Counted from the stretch's first letter, positions 1 to 9,393 are shown. The stretch is 52,016 nt of DNA from Devosia equisanguinis (GCF_900631955.1 NZ_UZWD01000027.1:1-52016); one strand, 5' to 3'. Notes: generated by a model not told the origin, from the sequence alone. Translations and numbers: made by a program.

Positions 1-757
1 CAGTATAGGGATGGGCCGGGCGGGCAAAGAGATCGCGCACCGGAGCGGTTTCCATGACCAGGCCGCCATAGAGCACCAAGACGCGGTCGGTCACTTCGGC
101 GATGACGCCGAGATCGTGGGTGATGAGGATGACCGACATGCCCAGGCGCTGCTGCAAATCCTTGAGCAGGGACAGGATCTGGCGCTGGATGGTGACGTCG
201 AGCGCGGTGGTCGGCTCGTCGGCGATCAGGAGCTTGGGGTCGCAGGCCAAAGCCATGGCGATCATGACGCGCTGGCGCATGCCGCCGGAAAATTCGTGCG
301 GATAGGATTTGAGGCGCGTGGCGGCCGAGGGGATGCGCACCAGTTCGAACAGTTCGATGGCGCGGGCGCGGGCCTCGGCGCGGCTGGCCTTGCGGTGGCG
401 CAGAATGGCTTCCATCACCTGCTCGCCTACGCTGAGCGTGGGATTGAGCGAGGTCATGGGGTCCTGGAAGATGACGCCGATGCGATTGCCGCGCAGTTCG
501 CTCAGGGCATTTTCGTCGAGCGACAGCAGATCGGTGCCCTCGAAGCTGGCGGTGCCGCCCTTGATGCGGCCACCGGCCTTGAGCAGGCGCAGCACCGACA
601 TGCAGGTGATCGACTTGCCTGAGCCGCTCTCGCCGACCAGGCCGAGCATTTCCCCGGGGAAGACATCGAAGCTGACGCCGCGCACGGCCTGGACTTCGCC
701 GCGGCGGGTGAAGAAGGAGGTGGCGAGATCGCGGACGGAAAGAATGGGCTGGGTCAT
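1..757 (-). CDS. Dipeptide/oligopeptide ABC transporter ATP-binding protein (DppD/OppD type), partial
   Basis: Cytoplasmic ATPase of a peptide-type ABC importer. Reading the minus strand from the ATG at 757-755 gives a protein starting [16 protein letters not shown]. It has a Walker A motif GESGSGKS, a Q-loop [11 protein letters not shown], the signature FSGGMRQR, Walker [13 protein letters not shown] and an H-loop ITHDLG. The last visible residues (ARPAHPYT) match the start of the C-terminal region typical of OppD/DppD, so roughly the last 70-80 residues lie beyond the left edge. The ATG overlaps the stop of the upstream permease (ATGA), which shows a coupled operon with the two permeases. 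No substrate-binding protein of this operon is in the window. The family is certain; the exact substrate (peptide, opine, nickel, sugar) is not. Confidence 0.93.
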   Translation of the reverse strand, partial: MTQPILSVRDLATSFFTRRGEVQAVRGVSFDVFPGEMLGLVGESGSGKSITCMSVLRLLKAGGRIKGGTASFEGTDLLSLDENALSELRGNRIGVIFQDPMTSLNPTLSVGEQVMEAILRHRKASRAEARARAIELFELVRIPSAATRLKSYPHEFSGGMRQRVMIAMALACDPKLLIADEPTTALDVTIQRQILSLLKDLQQRLGMSVILITHDLGVIAEVTDRVLVLYGGLVMETAPVRDLFARPAHPYT

Positions 758-1926
758 CCGCGCAACCTCGGATCGAGGGCATCGCGCAGGCCATCCCCCA
801 GGAAATTGAAGGCAAACATGGTCAGGGAAATCGCGGCGGCAGGGAAGAAGAGCTGATGTGGATAGGCCCGCAGTGTCTCGACGGCTTCGGAGGTCAGCGA
901 GCCCCAGCTGGCCAGCGGCGGGGTGACGCCGAGACCGATAAAGCTCATGAAGCTCTCGATGAAGATGGCCGAGGGGATGAGCATGGTCAGGGTGACGATG
1001 ATGGGGCCGATGGAATTGGGCAGCAGGTGGCGGGTGAGGATGCGCGCCGGGGAAGCCCCCATGGTGCGGGCGGCGGCGACATAATCCTGGCTCTTGAGCG
1101 AGAGAATCTGTCCGCGCACGATGCGCGCCATATCGACCCAGAACACCGAGCCGATGGCGATGATGATCGAGAGCAGTCCGCTATCGAACACAACCATCAG
1201 CAGCACGACATAGAGCGTCAGCGGGATGGTGGAGATGATTTCGACAAAGCGCATCATCACCGCATCCACCTTGCCGCCCATATAGCCGGCAATGCCGCCA
1301 TAGAAGACGCCGACAAAGAAGTTCACCAGGGTGGCGACAAAAGCGACGGTGAGCGAAATCTGCGCGCCATAGAGCTGGCGCACGAGAATGTCGCGCCCGA
1401 GCTGGTCGGTGCCGAAGATATAGGTGCGGTTCCAGCTCCAGCCGGAGGGGCGCAATTCGCTGCCGTCTGCCAGCAGCAGGCGCGGCGGCAGGCTGGAATA
1501 GTCGAGGGTGACGGTGGTGTCGCCAAACTCGAAAGCCTGGCTCTTCTTGATCATGTCGCGACGCTCGCCGCGTACCAGAGAGAGCACGTGGCCCTCGCTA
1601 TCAACCTCGTAGAGGTTGAAATTGGAGGCGTTGAGGAAGAAGCGGGTGGTTTCGCCGGTGGAGCTGGTGACCGCATAGGTCTCGAAAACAGGCGGGATAT
1701 TTGAGAGCTTGAGGTCCTGGCGGAAATAGGTGTGCGGGGACAAGGCCGGACCGAAAAAGGCGGCAATGACCAGCGCGACGATGAAGACGATGCTGGCCAT
1801 GGCCGGCTTGTTTGCGAGAAGGCGCCGGCGCACTTCCTGGCCATAGGTGGGCGCGGGCGGTGGCGGGGGTGCCTGGGTGGCGTCTGCCGGCAGCTTGGCC
1901 CACATCTCGGGAGCGATCTGGGTCAT
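754..1926 (-). CDS. Peptide-type ABC transporter permease (DppC/OppC family)
   Basis: Inner-membrane permease, 390 residues, second of the coupled permease pair. After a Pro-rich cytoplasmic N-terminus there is a first membrane segment (about residues 43-62). Next comes an unusually long extracytoplasmic stretch of about 105 residues before the family motif [13 protein letters not shown], then the five-helix BPD_transp_1 domain with the EAA loop ([15 protein letters not shown]). OppC proteins are usually near 300 residues, so the extra length is almost all in this first periplasmic loop. It overlaps the dppB-like gene upstream and the ATPase gene downstream, each by ATGA. Function in uptake of peptides or related solutes is inferred from family and context. 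Confidence 0.93.
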   Translation of the reverse strand: MTQIAPEMWAKLPADATQAPPPPPAPTYGQEVRRRLLANKPAMASIVFIVALVIAAFFGPALSPHTYFRQDLKLSNIPPVFETYAVTSSTGETTRFFLNASNFNLYEVDSEGHVLSLVRGERRDMIKKSQAFEFGDTTVTLDYSSLPPRLLLADGSELRPSGWSWNRTYIFGTDQLGRDILVRQLYGAQISLTVAFVATLVNFFVGVFYGGIAGYMGGKVDAVMMRFVEIISTIPLTLYVVLLMVVFDSGLLSIIIAIGSVFWVDMARIVRGQILSLKSQDYVAAARTMGASPARILTRHLLPNSIGPIIVTLTMLIPSAIFIESFMSFIGLGVTPPLASWGSLTSEAVETLRAYPHQLFFPAAAISLTMFAFNFLGDGLRDALDPRLRG

Positions 1927-2852
1927 GCGGCGGCCTTGCTGAGCTTGATGCGGGGATCGAGCCAGACATAGAGCAGGTCGACGATGAGGATCATGACCAT
2001 GAGAATGGCGGCGTAGAAGATGGTGATGCCCATGATGGCGGTGTAGTCGCGATTGGTGATCGAGAGCACGAATTGCCGGCCGATGCCGGGCAGGGCAAAA
2101 ATCTGCTCGATGACGAAGGAGCCGGTGACGAGATTGGCGACCACCGGGCCAAGCACGGTGACCACCGGCAGGAGCGAATTGCGCAAGCCGTGCTTGATCA
2201 GGATCTGGCCGGGTTTCAGGCCCTTGGCGCGGGCGGTGGTCATATAGTCCTGCTCGAGCGTTTCGAGCAGCGAGGAGCGCGTCAGGCGCGAGACGAAGGA
2301 AATCCAGAAGCCGGAGAGGGCAATGACCGGCAGGATATAGCCGCGCCAGTCGTCGAGCCCGAAGGTGGGCACCCAGCCCAGCCGCAGGGCGAAGACATAA
2401 AGCGCCACCGTGGCAATGACATAGGAAGGGATGGCGACGCCAAGCGTGGCGATGGCCATGACCAGCGTATCGGGCCAGCGATTGCGGTTGAGCGCGGCGG
2501 TGATCCCCAAAGGCACGCCGACGGCGACGACGCAGATGACGGCCAAAAGGCCGGTCTGCAGCGTCACCGGCAGGCCGGCGGCGATCATCGAATTGATCGA
2601 GACGCCCGGATATTTGAACGAGGGGCCAAGATCAAAGCTGAGGATGCGGGCGAGATAGTTGAGGTATTGCTGCCAGATGGGCAGGTCCAGGCCGTATTTG
2701 GCATTGAGCGCCGCGGAAATTTCGGGCGCCAGCATGCGCTCAGACACGAAGGGCCCGCCCGGCACAGCGTGCATGAGGAAGAAAGTGAGCGTGATGATGG
2801 CGAACAAAGTCACGGCCATCATGCCCAGGCGACGCAGGATATAGGAGTACAT
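1923..2852 (-). CDS. Peptide-type ABC transporter permease (DppB/OppB family)
   Basis: Inner-membrane permease, 309 residues, which is the normal length for DppB. It starts MYSYILRRLGMMAVTLFAIITL, the classic OppB N-terminal helix. The EAA-type loop (TTARAKGLKPGQILIKHGLRN) and the C-terminal GIGRQFVLSITNRDYTAIMG region are conserved. It forms the heteromeric channel with the DppC-like protein and is the first gene of the operon seen here. The 152-bp gap upstream (2853-3004) holds an AT-rich patch around 2955-2975 that could carry the promoter, but I do not see clear -35 and -10 boxes. Confidence 0.94.
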   Translation of the reverse strand: MYSYILRRLGMMAVTLFAIITLTFFLMHAVPGGPFVSERMLAPEISAALNAKYGLDLPIWQQYLNYLARILSFDLGPSFKYPGVSINSMIAAGLPVTLQTGLLAVICVVAVGVPLGITAALNRNRWPDTLVMAIATLGVAIPSYVIATVALYVFALRLGWVPTFGLDDWRGYILPVIALSGFWISFVSRLTRSSLLETLEQDYMTTARAKGLKPGQILIKHGLRNSLLPVVTVLGPVVANLVTGSFVIEQIFALPGIGRQFVLSITNRDYTAIMGITIFYAAILMVMILIVDLLYVWLDPRIKLSKAAA

Positions 2853-3004
2853 CAGAAAGTCTGGCTTGAAATGGTTTGCTTATAGCCGGGCGCTGGGGAG
2901 CACATCGCCCATATGCATCAGCAAATGGGCGGGCAATCAATCCACCGCGCCGCGTTATAGGAAAATAATTTTGCGCAGTTTGACGCAGGCAAAAGGGGCG
3001 CGGG

Positions 3005-3769
3005 TCAGGCCGACAGGATGTGGATATGCGGCTTGCCGTGGTGCGGACTGGTCTCGACGCGCGCATCGACGCGGAAGACATCGCGCAAAAGCTGTTGCGT
3101 GAGAACGGTTTCCGGAGTGCCGCGGGCAACGATGCGGCCCCTTTCCATCACCACCAGCTGGTCGCAGAACAGGGCGGCGTGGTTGAGATCGTGCAGGGCG
3201 ATGATGCTGGTGAGCTGCAGCGCCGAAATCAGCTGCAGCAGTTCCATCTGATGCTGGATGTCGAGATGGTTGGTGGGCTCGTCGAGCAGGATTTCGGTCG
3301 GGGTTTGGGCAAGGGCGCGGGCGATATGGACGCGTTGGCGCTCGCCGCCGGAAAGACTGTGCCAGAACTGGTGCTGCCGATCGAGCATGCCGACGCGGCT
3401 AAGCGCTTCGCGCACGGCCTGGTCGTCGGCCCTGGTCCAGCCCGAAAGCGGGGCGCGGTGGGGAATGCGGCCGAGCCGGACCACATCGAGCACCCGCACA
3501 TTGGCCTCGGTCGAGGCATGCTGTTCGACCAAAGCCACGCGGCGGGCGAGAGCACGGCGGCCGATGCGGCCGATGTCCTGGCCATTGAGGGTAACCATGC
3601 CGGCCTCAGGGCGCCGCAGCCCGGCGAGCAGGCGCAGCAGCGAGGACTTGCCCGAGCCATTGGGGCCCAACAGGCCCAGCATGCCACCACGCTGGGCTTG
3701 CAGCGATACATCGTCGACGATGCGCTTGTGCCCGATGGACCAGGAGAGGTTCTTGGCCGCGATGGTCAT
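3005..3769 (-). CDS. Iron-complex/cobalamin-type ABC transporter ATP-binding protein (FecE/BtuD family)
   Basis: Cytoplasmic ATPase of 254 residues, the usual size for FecE, FhuC and BtuD. Motifs are Walker A GPNGSGKS, signature LSGGERQR, Walker B EILLDEPTNHLD and switch His ALHDLNHA. The start is the ATG at 3769, which overlaps the permease stop (ATGA). A longer frame continues upstream but only as out-of-frame translation of the permease, so there is no fusion. It is the third gene of the binding protein-permease-ATPase set. The substrate is probably a ferric siderophore, heme or corrinoid; the sequence does not decide which. Confidence 0.94.
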   Translation of the reverse strand: MTIAAKNLSWSIGHKRIVDDVSLQAQRGGMLGLLGPNGSGKSSLLRLLAGLRRPEAGMVTLNGQDIGRIGRRALARRVALVEQHASTEANVRVLDVVRLGRIPHRAPLSGWTRADDQAVREALSRVGMLDRQHQFWHSLSGGERQRVHIARALAQTPTEILLDEPTNHLDIQHQMELLQLISALQLTSIIALHDLNHAALFCDQLVVMERGRIVARGTPETVLTQQLLRDVFRVDARVETSPHHGKPHIHILSA

Positions 3770-4800
3770 GCGGCCCCCTTGGAACGGTAGAGGATGATAG
3801 CGAAGAACGGCACGCCGACAAGTGCGGTCACCACGCCGATGGGCAGCACCTGCTGGGGCATGACCACGCGGGCGACGATATCGGCAAGCACCATGAAGAT
3901 GCCACCGGCAACCACGCAGGTGGGCAGCAGACGGGCGTGGTTGGGGCCGACGATGAAGCGGGCGGCATGAGGCACGACGAGGCCGACAAAGCCGATCGAG
4001 CCGACCATGGAGACGATGGTGGCGGTCATCAGCGCGGTGACGCCAAACAGCCCGAACCGCACCGCGCCTACTGGTATCCCGAGCGAGGCGGCGGCGTCGT
4101 CGCCGAAGGCGAAGGCGTCGAGCGCGCGGGCGAAATAGAGGCAGACGAGGAAGCAGAGGCCCACCACGGCGGCCACGAGGTAGAATTCGGGCCAGCGCAC
4201 GCCGCCAAAGCTGCCCAGAAGCCAGAACATGACGTCGCGGGCCTGCTGGGCATTGCCCGACGTGGTGACGACATAGGAGGTGAGGGCATTGAACAATTGC
4301 GAGGCGGCCACACCGGCAAGGATGGTCTTGCCCGCCCCCCCGCGCGCGCCATTGGAGAGCAGGGCGACGAAGAGGAAGGCGGCGAATGCGCCGGCAAAGG
4401 CGCCGGCGGAGAGGGTGAGCGTGCCCGCCCCGACCCCGAGAATGACGATGGCCACGGCCCCGGTGGAGGCGCCGGCGGAAATGCCCAGCACATAGGGCTC
4501 CGCCAGGGCATTGCGCAACAGCGATTGCAGCACCGCTCCGCTGAGCGCGAGGCCGGCGCCGCAGCAGGCGGCGACCAATGCGCGGCTGAGCCGATAGTCC
4601 CAGATGACGCTTTCCTGGATGGGCGGCAGGGCAATGGCGGTCCAGCCCAGCCGATTGGTGAATGCGGCAAAGGTGACATCGAGCGGGATCGACATCTCGC
4701 CGATGCCGGTGCCGGCGGCAATGGCCAGCACCAGCAGGAGGCTGGAGAGCAGGAGCAACAGGCCAAGCCCGGCTCCCGCAAGCCTGTCGTGCCAGATCAC
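3766..4800 (-). CDS. Iron-complex/cobalamin-type ABC transporter permease (FecCD family)
   Basis: Polytopic inner-membrane permease of 344 residues with the FecCD signatures: a YRLSRALVAACCGAGLALSG segment followed by QSLLRNALAEPYVLGISAGA (about residues 70-110), and VGLVVPHAAR in the C-terminal third. Proteins of this family have about ten membrane helices and work as homodimers with two ATPases. The start is GTG at 4800-4798 and overlaps the stop of the binding-protein gene (GTGA), so translation is coupled on both sides. Confidence 0.94.
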   Translation of the reverse strand: MIWHDRLAGAGLGLLLLLSSLLLVLAIAAGTGIGEMSIPLDVTFAAFTNRLGWTAIALPPIQESVIWDYRLSRALVAACCGAGLALSGAVLQSLLRNALAEPYVLGISAGASTGAVAIVILGVGAGTLTLSAGAFAGAFAAFLFVALLSNGARGGAGKTILAGVAASQLFNALTSYVVTTSGNAQQARDVMFWLLGSFGGVRWPEFYLVAAVVGLCFLVCLYFARALDAFAFGDDAAASLGIPVGAVRFGLFGVTALMTATIVSMVGSIGFVGLVVPHAARFIVGPNHARLLPTCVVAGGIFMVLADIVARVVMPQQVLPIGVVTALVGVPFFAIILYRSKGAA

Positions 4801-5816
4801 TGGATGAGACCGGGCTTCTCGAGCTGGGCGGCCACCTGCTCTGCGCCATAGAGGGTGCGGATAGTGGGGTTCATCGCCTGGCCGTCCATAACCACGATAT
4901 GGTCGTTCTTGACCGCGTCGAGCTGGCTGACGGCCGGGTCAGACTTGAGGAAGGCAATCTTGTTGGCAGGCTTGTCGAGCTCCCAGCGATTGCGATCGAG
5001 ATCGGCGACCACGATGACATCGGGATTGGTGGCCATGATGCCTTCCCAGCCCATGGTGGGCCATTCGGCCTCGGTGGTGATGGCATTGTGGCCACCCAAG
5101 AGGTCGGCAATGAACCCGGATGCACCGTTCTTGCCGCCGAGATAGGCGTCATCGGCGGGGCTGGGGCTGGAGAACCAGAAGACGAAGGAGAGGTCCTGGT
5201 TGGCCGTGCCGACGCGCGCGCGCAGGGCGGCTTCGCGGGCCTTGAAATCGGCGATCAGCGCCTGGCCGCGATCGGCCACGTCGAAGATCCGGGAGAGCTC
5301 GTCGATTTCCTGGTAGAGCAGATCCATGTTCCACAGCGCATCGCGGCTGCCATAGACATCCTTGGTATCCTGGCGGGTGGTGCAGACGCCGGGAGAGAGA
5401 TAGCCGGGGATGCCGAGCGTCTCGAGGTCCTCGCGCTTGATCACCTTGCTCTCCGGGCCAAGCAGCAATGGCAATTGCGCGGCCACGAAGTCGGGGCTTT
5501 CGGCCAGCACCGCCTCGAGGCTGGGCTGTTCGACGGTAAGGAGCTTGACCTTGGCATTGGCCGCTTCGAGCTCGGGCAGCACCTTGCTCGGCCAGAAGGC
5601 GGTGGCCACCATGTGGTCTTCAAGCCCGAGCAGCAGCATGATCTCGGCGCTGTTCTGCCCCAGGGCGACGGCGCGTTCGGGTGCCTTGTCGAAGGTGACG
5701 GAGACGCCGCAATTGTCCAGCGTCAGGGGATAGCTGGTCGAGGCGGCAAAGGCGGGAACTGTTCCCAGCGCCAGAACGAGACTGAGCAGCGCGGCGCCGG
5801 ACTTGATAGGAAACAT
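4797..5816 (-). CDS. Periplasmic substrate-binding protein of the FecCD-type importer
   Basis: The mature protein is a class III (helical-backbone) binding protein that would deliver a metal chelate or corrinoid to the permease. I place the start at 5816, giving MFPIKSGAALLSLVLALG with a clear Sec signal peptide ending near AFAAST; an upstream in-frame start at 5897 would bury this signal behind 27 extra residues. The fold is shown by PERAVALGQNSAEIMLLLGL near the N-terminus, the LEAVLAESPDFVAAQ segment and a C-terminal NPDVIVVADLD stretch. It carries the LDNCGVSVTF start seen in a subgroup of these proteins with unsettled substrates. First gene of the three-gene operon. Confidence 0.9.
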   Translation of the reverse strand: MFPIKSGAALLSLVLALGTVPAFAASTSYPLTLDNCGVSVTFDKAPERAVALGQNSAEIMLLLGLEDHMVATAFWPSKVLPELEAANAKVKLLTVEQPSLEAVLAESPDFVAAQLPLLLGPESKVIKREDLETLGIPGYLSPGVCTTRQDTKDVYGSRDALWNMDLLYQEIDELSRIFDVADRGQALIADFKAREAALRARVGTANQDLSFVFWFSSPSPADDAYLGGKNGASGFIADLLGGHNAITTEAEWPTMGWEGIMATNPDVIVVADLDRNRWELDKPANKIAFLKSDPAVSQLDAVKNDHIVVMDGQAMNPTIRTLYGAEQVAAQLEKPGLIQ

Positions 5817-5893
5817 GAGATGGCCTTGGAAAGCGTTTTGCGAGGAGGGCGCGCGTGCGCCTTCTACGCCGGGGTGTGGCGTAAAACAAGACT

Positions 5894-5911
5894 GCATATG
5901 TCATGTTATGC
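5894..5911. promoter_or_regulatory. Short inverted repeat upstream of the metal-complex importer
   Basis: GCATA at 5894-5898 and TATGC at 5907-5911 form inverted arms with an 8-bp AT-rich spacer. This lies 78 bp upstream of the binding-protein start, in a 117-bp gap. The position suits an operator for a metal-responsive repressor, but the arms are only 5 bp and do not clearly match a Fur, Irr, RirA or Zur box, so the assignment is weak. Confidence 0.25.
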
Positions 5912-5933
5912 TGGCCGAAGACCCGGCGGATAC

Positions 5934-6878
5934 TCAGGCGGCGAGGATGGTGTCGACCTCGGCGCGGCTGGGGGGCTGGCAACCTTTCTTGCCGCAATTG
6001 AGGCCGGCGACGACGGCGCCGAAGCGTAGCGTGGTGGCAAGGGCTTCGGCATCGAGCTGGCCCAGGGCGCCGGGCTTGAGCGCGCCGGTTTCGGAGAGCC
6101 AGGTGAGGATGCCCGCCATAAGGCTGTCGCCGGCGCCCACCGTGTCGCCGAAAACCGGCGGCGCATAGATGGCGGCCCTGGCTTCGGCCCGACGCGAAAA
6201 GGCGCGCGAGCCGTGTTCGCCCAAGGTGACGACGACCAGCTCGCAGTTGGGCCGGTCGAGCAATTTTGCAGCGTAATCCTCGATGCTGAGCTCGGGCGCC
6301 AGCCAGGCGTGGTCTTCCTCGGAAAGCTTGATCAGATGGGCGAGATCGAGAAATTGCGACAGGCGGCGGCGATAGCCGTCCTCGTCATCGACCAGCTTGT
6401 CGCGGACATTGATGTCAAAGGAGATGGTGGCGCCCCGGCCGATGGCGGCGCGGACAATGTCCAGCCAGACCAGGGCGTCTTCCTCGAGGATCGGGCAGAA
6501 GCCGCCGACCTGGTAGAGGGCAATGGATTGCGGCAGGGCCCTAAGCAGGCCGTCGCGGGTGAAGGCGCGGTCGGCACCACGCTCGAAGACGTAGGAGGCC
6601 TGCATCTTGTCATTGAAACTGACTATGGCCTTGGTGGTCGGGGCGGCGACGCGCTCGGTTAGCAGCACCGACACCTTGGCTTCGGCCAGGGGTGCGAGCA
6701 GGAGGTCGCCGTGCTCGTCCTGGCTGATAGGGCAGAGAAAGCCGGTGTCATTGCCCAGCTTGGCCAGCGCAATGGCGCAGTTGAACGGGGAGCCGCCAGC
6801 ATGGGCGACGCGCTCGGCGCCGGGCGCTGCCGAGACCGGCACCAGATCAATCAGGCTCTCACCGCCGACAACGAACAT
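5934..6878 (-). CDS. PfkB-family carbohydrate kinase (fructokinase-like)
   Basis: Phosphorylates a sugar, probably fructose, with ATP in the cytoplasm. The protein has 314 residues from the ATG at 6878, which is preceded by a good ribosome binding site (GGGGAAG). The frame can be extended to 6992, but those residues look non-coding. Family features are GGSPFNCAIALAKLG near residue 30 and the anion-hole/catalytic motif FGDTVGAGDSLMAG with the catalytic Asp near the C-terminus. It stands alone between the importer operon and the divergent TRAP genes. Fructokinase is the best guess; a related ketose or deoxy-sugar kinase is possible. Confidence 0.9.
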   Translation of the reverse strand: MFVVGGESLIDLVPVSAAPGAERVAHAGGSPFNCAIALAKLGNDTGFLCPISQDEHGDLLLAPLAEAKVSVLLTERVAAPTTKAIVSFNDKMQASYVFERGADRAFTRDGLLRALPQSIALYQVGGFCPILEEDALVWLDIVRAAIGRGATISFDINVRDKLVDDEDGYRRRLSQFLDLAHLIKLSEEDHAWLAPELSIEDYAAKLLDRPNCELVVVTLGEHGSRAFSRRAEARAAIYAPPVFGDTVGAGDSLMAGILTWLSETGALKPGALGQLDAEALATTLRFGAVVAGLNCGKKGCQPPSRAEVDTILAA

Positions 6879-6968
6879 GGTCTCTTCCCCTAAAGTGTGT
6901 CGGTGCTGCCATAGCACTTTAGTCGCATGAGTTTCCAGCCCGTCGCGATGGGTTGCCAGAGGGCCGAT

Positions 6969-6988
6969 CCCGGCCGAAATCGGCCGGG
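6969..6988. repeat. Perfect 8-bp inverted repeat between the kinase and TRAP genes
   Basis: CCCGGCCG (6969-6976), loop AAAT and CGGCCGGG (6981-6988) form a perfect GC-rich hairpin in the divergent promoter region between the sugar kinase and the TRAP small permease. There is no T-run on either side, so it is more likely an operator or leader hairpin than a terminator. Confidence 0.5.
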
Positions 6989-7097
6989 TCATGCGGAGTT
7001 AAGCGTTGACCCACCGAACGGATAATGTTCAATCGGTCCAGTGGATTGCCGTCTCGGGGAGAGGGATGGCGTCCGAGGGAAGAAGGGAGGCTCTCAA

Positions 7098-7676
7098 TTG
7101 CAAGGGCTCGCTGCGCTGGTCCGGGTGATCAGCGCCATCAACTGGCTTGTGGGCCAGGTCTTGTCTTGGCTCGCACTGGCGTGCGTGTTCGTCTGTTTCA
7201 GCGTCGTGGTGCAACGCTATTTCTTTCACAGCTCGACCCTGTGGATGCAGGATCTCTATGTGTGGCTGGCCGGTGCCATGTTCACCGGGGTGGCCGGCTT
7301 CGCACTGCTGCGCAACGACCATGTGCGCGTCGACATCTTCTATCGCCCCGCCTCTGTGCGGCGCCGGGCTATTTCCGACCTGATCGGGGTGGTGCTGTTC
7401 CTGATCCCGTTCATGGTCGTGGTGTGGACCTATACTTTCCCGGCCGTCAGGCGCTCCTGGGGCTTTTATGAGGCCTCGTCCAATATCGGGGGTATGCCGG
7501 GACTGTTCATCCTCAAGACCTTCATCCTGGTATTCGCCGTGCTGGTCGGCCTGCAGGGCCTCGCCATGGCCGCCCGCTCCATCCTGGTGCTGGCCGGGCG
7601 CGAGGCGCTGTTGCCGCCCGATCTGCGCTACGAAACCGATGAGGAAAAGCCGCAAGCGGCCGGAGGAACTGCCTGA
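7098..7676 (+). CDS. TRAP transporter small permease (DctQ family)
   Basis: Small membrane subunit of a TRAP transporter, which uses the sodium or proton gradient and an extracytoplasmic binding protein to import organic acids. I choose the TTG at 7098 because a strong ribosome binding site (GGGAGG at 7085-7090) lies 7 bases before it; an in-frame GTG at 7041 lacks one. From 7098 the protein has 192 residues and four membrane helices, with the DctQ signature around NDHVRVDIFY. Its stop overlaps the ATG of the large permease (TGATG). Confidence 0.88.
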   Translation: MQGLAALVRVISAINWLVGQVLSWLALACVFVCFSVVVQRYFFHSSTLWMQDLYVWLAGAMFTGVAGFALLRNDHVRVDIFYRPASVRRRAISDLIGVVLFLIPFMVVVWTYTFPAVRRSWGFYEASSNIGGMPGLFILKTFILVFAVLVGLQGLAMAARSILVLAGREALLPPDLRYETDEEKPQAAGGTA

Positions 7677-9067
7677 TGGATCCCGTCCTTATTGGGGAAA
7701 TTCTCGCCGCGCTGATGTTTTTCGGCATTATCGGCGTGTTGATGCTGGGCTTTCCGGTGGCGTTTTCGCTGGCCGGCACGGCGCTGATCTTCGGACTGGT
7801 CGGCATGTGGCTGGGCGTCTATGACCCGTCAAATTTCGGCTCCTTGGCCGGACGCTATATCGGGCTGATGACCAATGAAGTGCTGGTGGCGGTACCGCTC
7901 TTCATCTTCATGGGCGTGGTGCTGGAGCGCTCGGGCATTGCCGAGCAATTGCTGCTGACCATGGGCAAGCTGTTCGGCAATCTGCGCGGCGGACTGGGGC
8001 TTTCGGTGGTGGTGGTGGGGGCGCTGCTGGCGGCATCGACCGGCGTGGTCGGCGCCACCGTGGTCACCATGGGGCTGATCTCGCTGCCGGCCATGCTGCG
8101 TGCCGGCTATGATCCCAAACTCGCCACCGGCGTCATCTGCGCCTCGGGCACGCTGGGGCAGATCATTCCGCCCTCCACCGTTCTCATCTTCATGGGCGAC
8201 ATGCTTTCGGGCATCAATGCCCAGGTGCAGATGTCGAAGGGCAATTTCGCGCCGGAGCCGGTTTCGGTCGGGGCGCTGTTTGCCGGCGCCATCATTCCGG
8301 GCCTGCTGCTGGTGGGGCTCTATATTCTCTACATCATCTTCAAGGCGATCACCGATCCCAAATCCTGCCCGGCGACGCCGGTGCCGGAGGCAGAAAAGCA
8401 GCATCTGGCGCGGGAGATTGTAACGGCGCTGGTGCCGCCGCTGCTGTTGATCGTGGCGGTGCTGGGCTCGATCCTGGCCGGCGTCGCCACGCCGACGGAG
8501 GCGGCATCGGTGGGCTCGATCGGTGCACTGATCCTGGCGCTGCTCCGCCGCCGGCTCGATTTCGGCGTGCTCAAGCAGGCGGTGATCTCGACGGCGACGA
8601 TCACCTCGATGGTGTTCATCATCCTGTTCGGCGCGGCGGTGTTCTCCATCGTCTTCCGCATGATGGGCGGCGACAATCTCGTGCACGAATTCCTCTCCTC
8701 CATGCCGGGCGGTGCCGTTGGCGCGCTGATCATCGTCATGCTGATCATGTTCCTGCTCGGCTTCATCCTGGATACGTTCGAGATCATCTTCATCGTCATT
8801 CCGATCACCGCCCCGGTGCTGCTGGCGCTGGACGTGAACCCGATCTGGCTGGGGGTGATGGTGGGCGTGAACCTGCAGACCAGCTTTTTGACGCCGCCCT
8901 TCGGCTTTTCGCTGTTCTATCTGCGCGGCGTGGCGCCCAGAAGCGTCTCGACCGGCATGATCTATCGCGGGGCGGTGCCCTTCGTGATCCTGCAGCTCGT
9001 GGCGCTGGTCTTGCTGTTCATGTTCCCGGACCTGATCACCTGGCTGCCCAAGATGATCTATGGCTGA
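7676..9067 (+). CDS. TRAP transporter large permease (DctM family)
   Basis: Polytopic 463-residue membrane protein that forms the transport path of the TRAP system. It shows the DctM pattern: VPLFIFMGVVLERSGIAEQL, then a GLGLSVVVVGALLAASTGVVGAT segment near residue 105, GTLGQIIPPSTVLI, and a C-terminal LGVMVGVNLQTSFLTPPFGF motif that is highly conserved in the family. GGAGG at 7662-7666 serves as its ribosome binding site, and translation is coupled to the small subunit. A strong terminator follows. Confidence 0.95.
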   Translation: MDPVLIGEILAALMFFGIIGVLMLGFPVAFSLAGTALIFGLVGMWLGVYDPSNFGSLAGRYIGLMTNEVLVAVPLFIFMGVVLERSGIAEQLLLTMGKLFGNLRGGLGLSVVVVGALLAASTGVVGATVVTMGLISLPAMLRAGYDPKLATGVICASGTLGQIIPPSTVLIFMGDMLSGINAQVQMSKGNFAPEPVSVGALFAGAIIPGLLLVGLYILYIIFKAITDPKSCPATPVPEAEKQHLAREIVTALVPPLLLIVAVLGSILAGVATPTEAASVGSIGALILALLRRRLDFGVLKQAVISTATITSMVFIILFGAAVFSIVFRMMGGDNLVHEFLSSMPGGAVGALIIVMLIMFLLGFILDTFEIIFIVIPITAPVLLALDVNPIWLGVMVGVNLQTSFLTPPFGFSLFYLRGVAPRSVSTGMIYRGAVPFVILQLVALVLLFMFPDLITWLPKMIYG

Positions 9068-9090
9068 GCACGGCTTCGGCGCCGAAGAAC

Positions 9091-9127
9091 AAAAGACCGG
9101 CGGAGCGATCCGCCGGTTTTTTGTTTT
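9091..9127 (+). terminator. Intrinsic terminator after dctM
   Basis: Perfect 9-bp stem ACCGGCGGA (9096-9104) / TCCGCCGGT (9109-9117) with loop GCGA, preceded by an A-run and followed by TTTTTTGTTTT. It ends the dctQM transcript. Confidence 0.93.
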
Positions 9128-9363
9128 GGGGCAGGGGCCAACATGGGCGTGCCGGGATCGTTCAGCAGCCCCATCCGCATGGTGCGGCCCAGCCTCCGTG
9201 CCCAAACCCAGAGATCCCCTGATCATTGTATGCTCGACCGTTGCCAAGACGGGCAAGTGAAGCACCCCCGGGGTCGGGCCCGAGGGTGGCGGCCGGTGAT
9301 GGTAGAAAGGGCAAGAGTTGGCGAGGCGGCATGGTGGTTTGCTGCAGGCGCCGAAACCCAACC
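9128..9363. other. Non-coding gap between facing terminators
   Basis: The interval between the dctM terminator and the dctP terminator has no frame with coding character on either strand, no tRNA and no repeat that I can recognise. The short frames present are GC shadows. Confidence 0.6.
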
Positions 9364-9393
9364 AAACAAAAACCCCGCGGTGGTAACCGCGGG
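9364..9393 (-). terminator. Intrinsic terminator after dctP
   Basis: On the minus strand, stem CCCGCGGT/ACCGCGGG (9374-9381 with 9386-9393, loop of 4) followed by GGTTTTTGTTT. It ends the binding-protein transcript, which converges on dctQM. Confidence 0.92.

Noticed and set aside
3005..4849. An apparent 614-codon fusion of permease and ATPase
   Set aside because: The first 360 residues are out-of-frame translation of the permease gene; the permease has its own frame with full family motifs and an ATGA overlap.
4797..5816. Specific naming of the importer as an F420-0, heme or B12 system
   Set aside because: The binding protein resembles several uncharacterised subgroups of the same fold and no cobalamin riboswitch or pathway gene is near, so the substrate was left open.
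7006..7034. TTGACC before dctQ as a sigma-70 promoter
   Set aside because: No acceptable -10 box at 16-18 bases; the GATAAT present is only 9 bases away.
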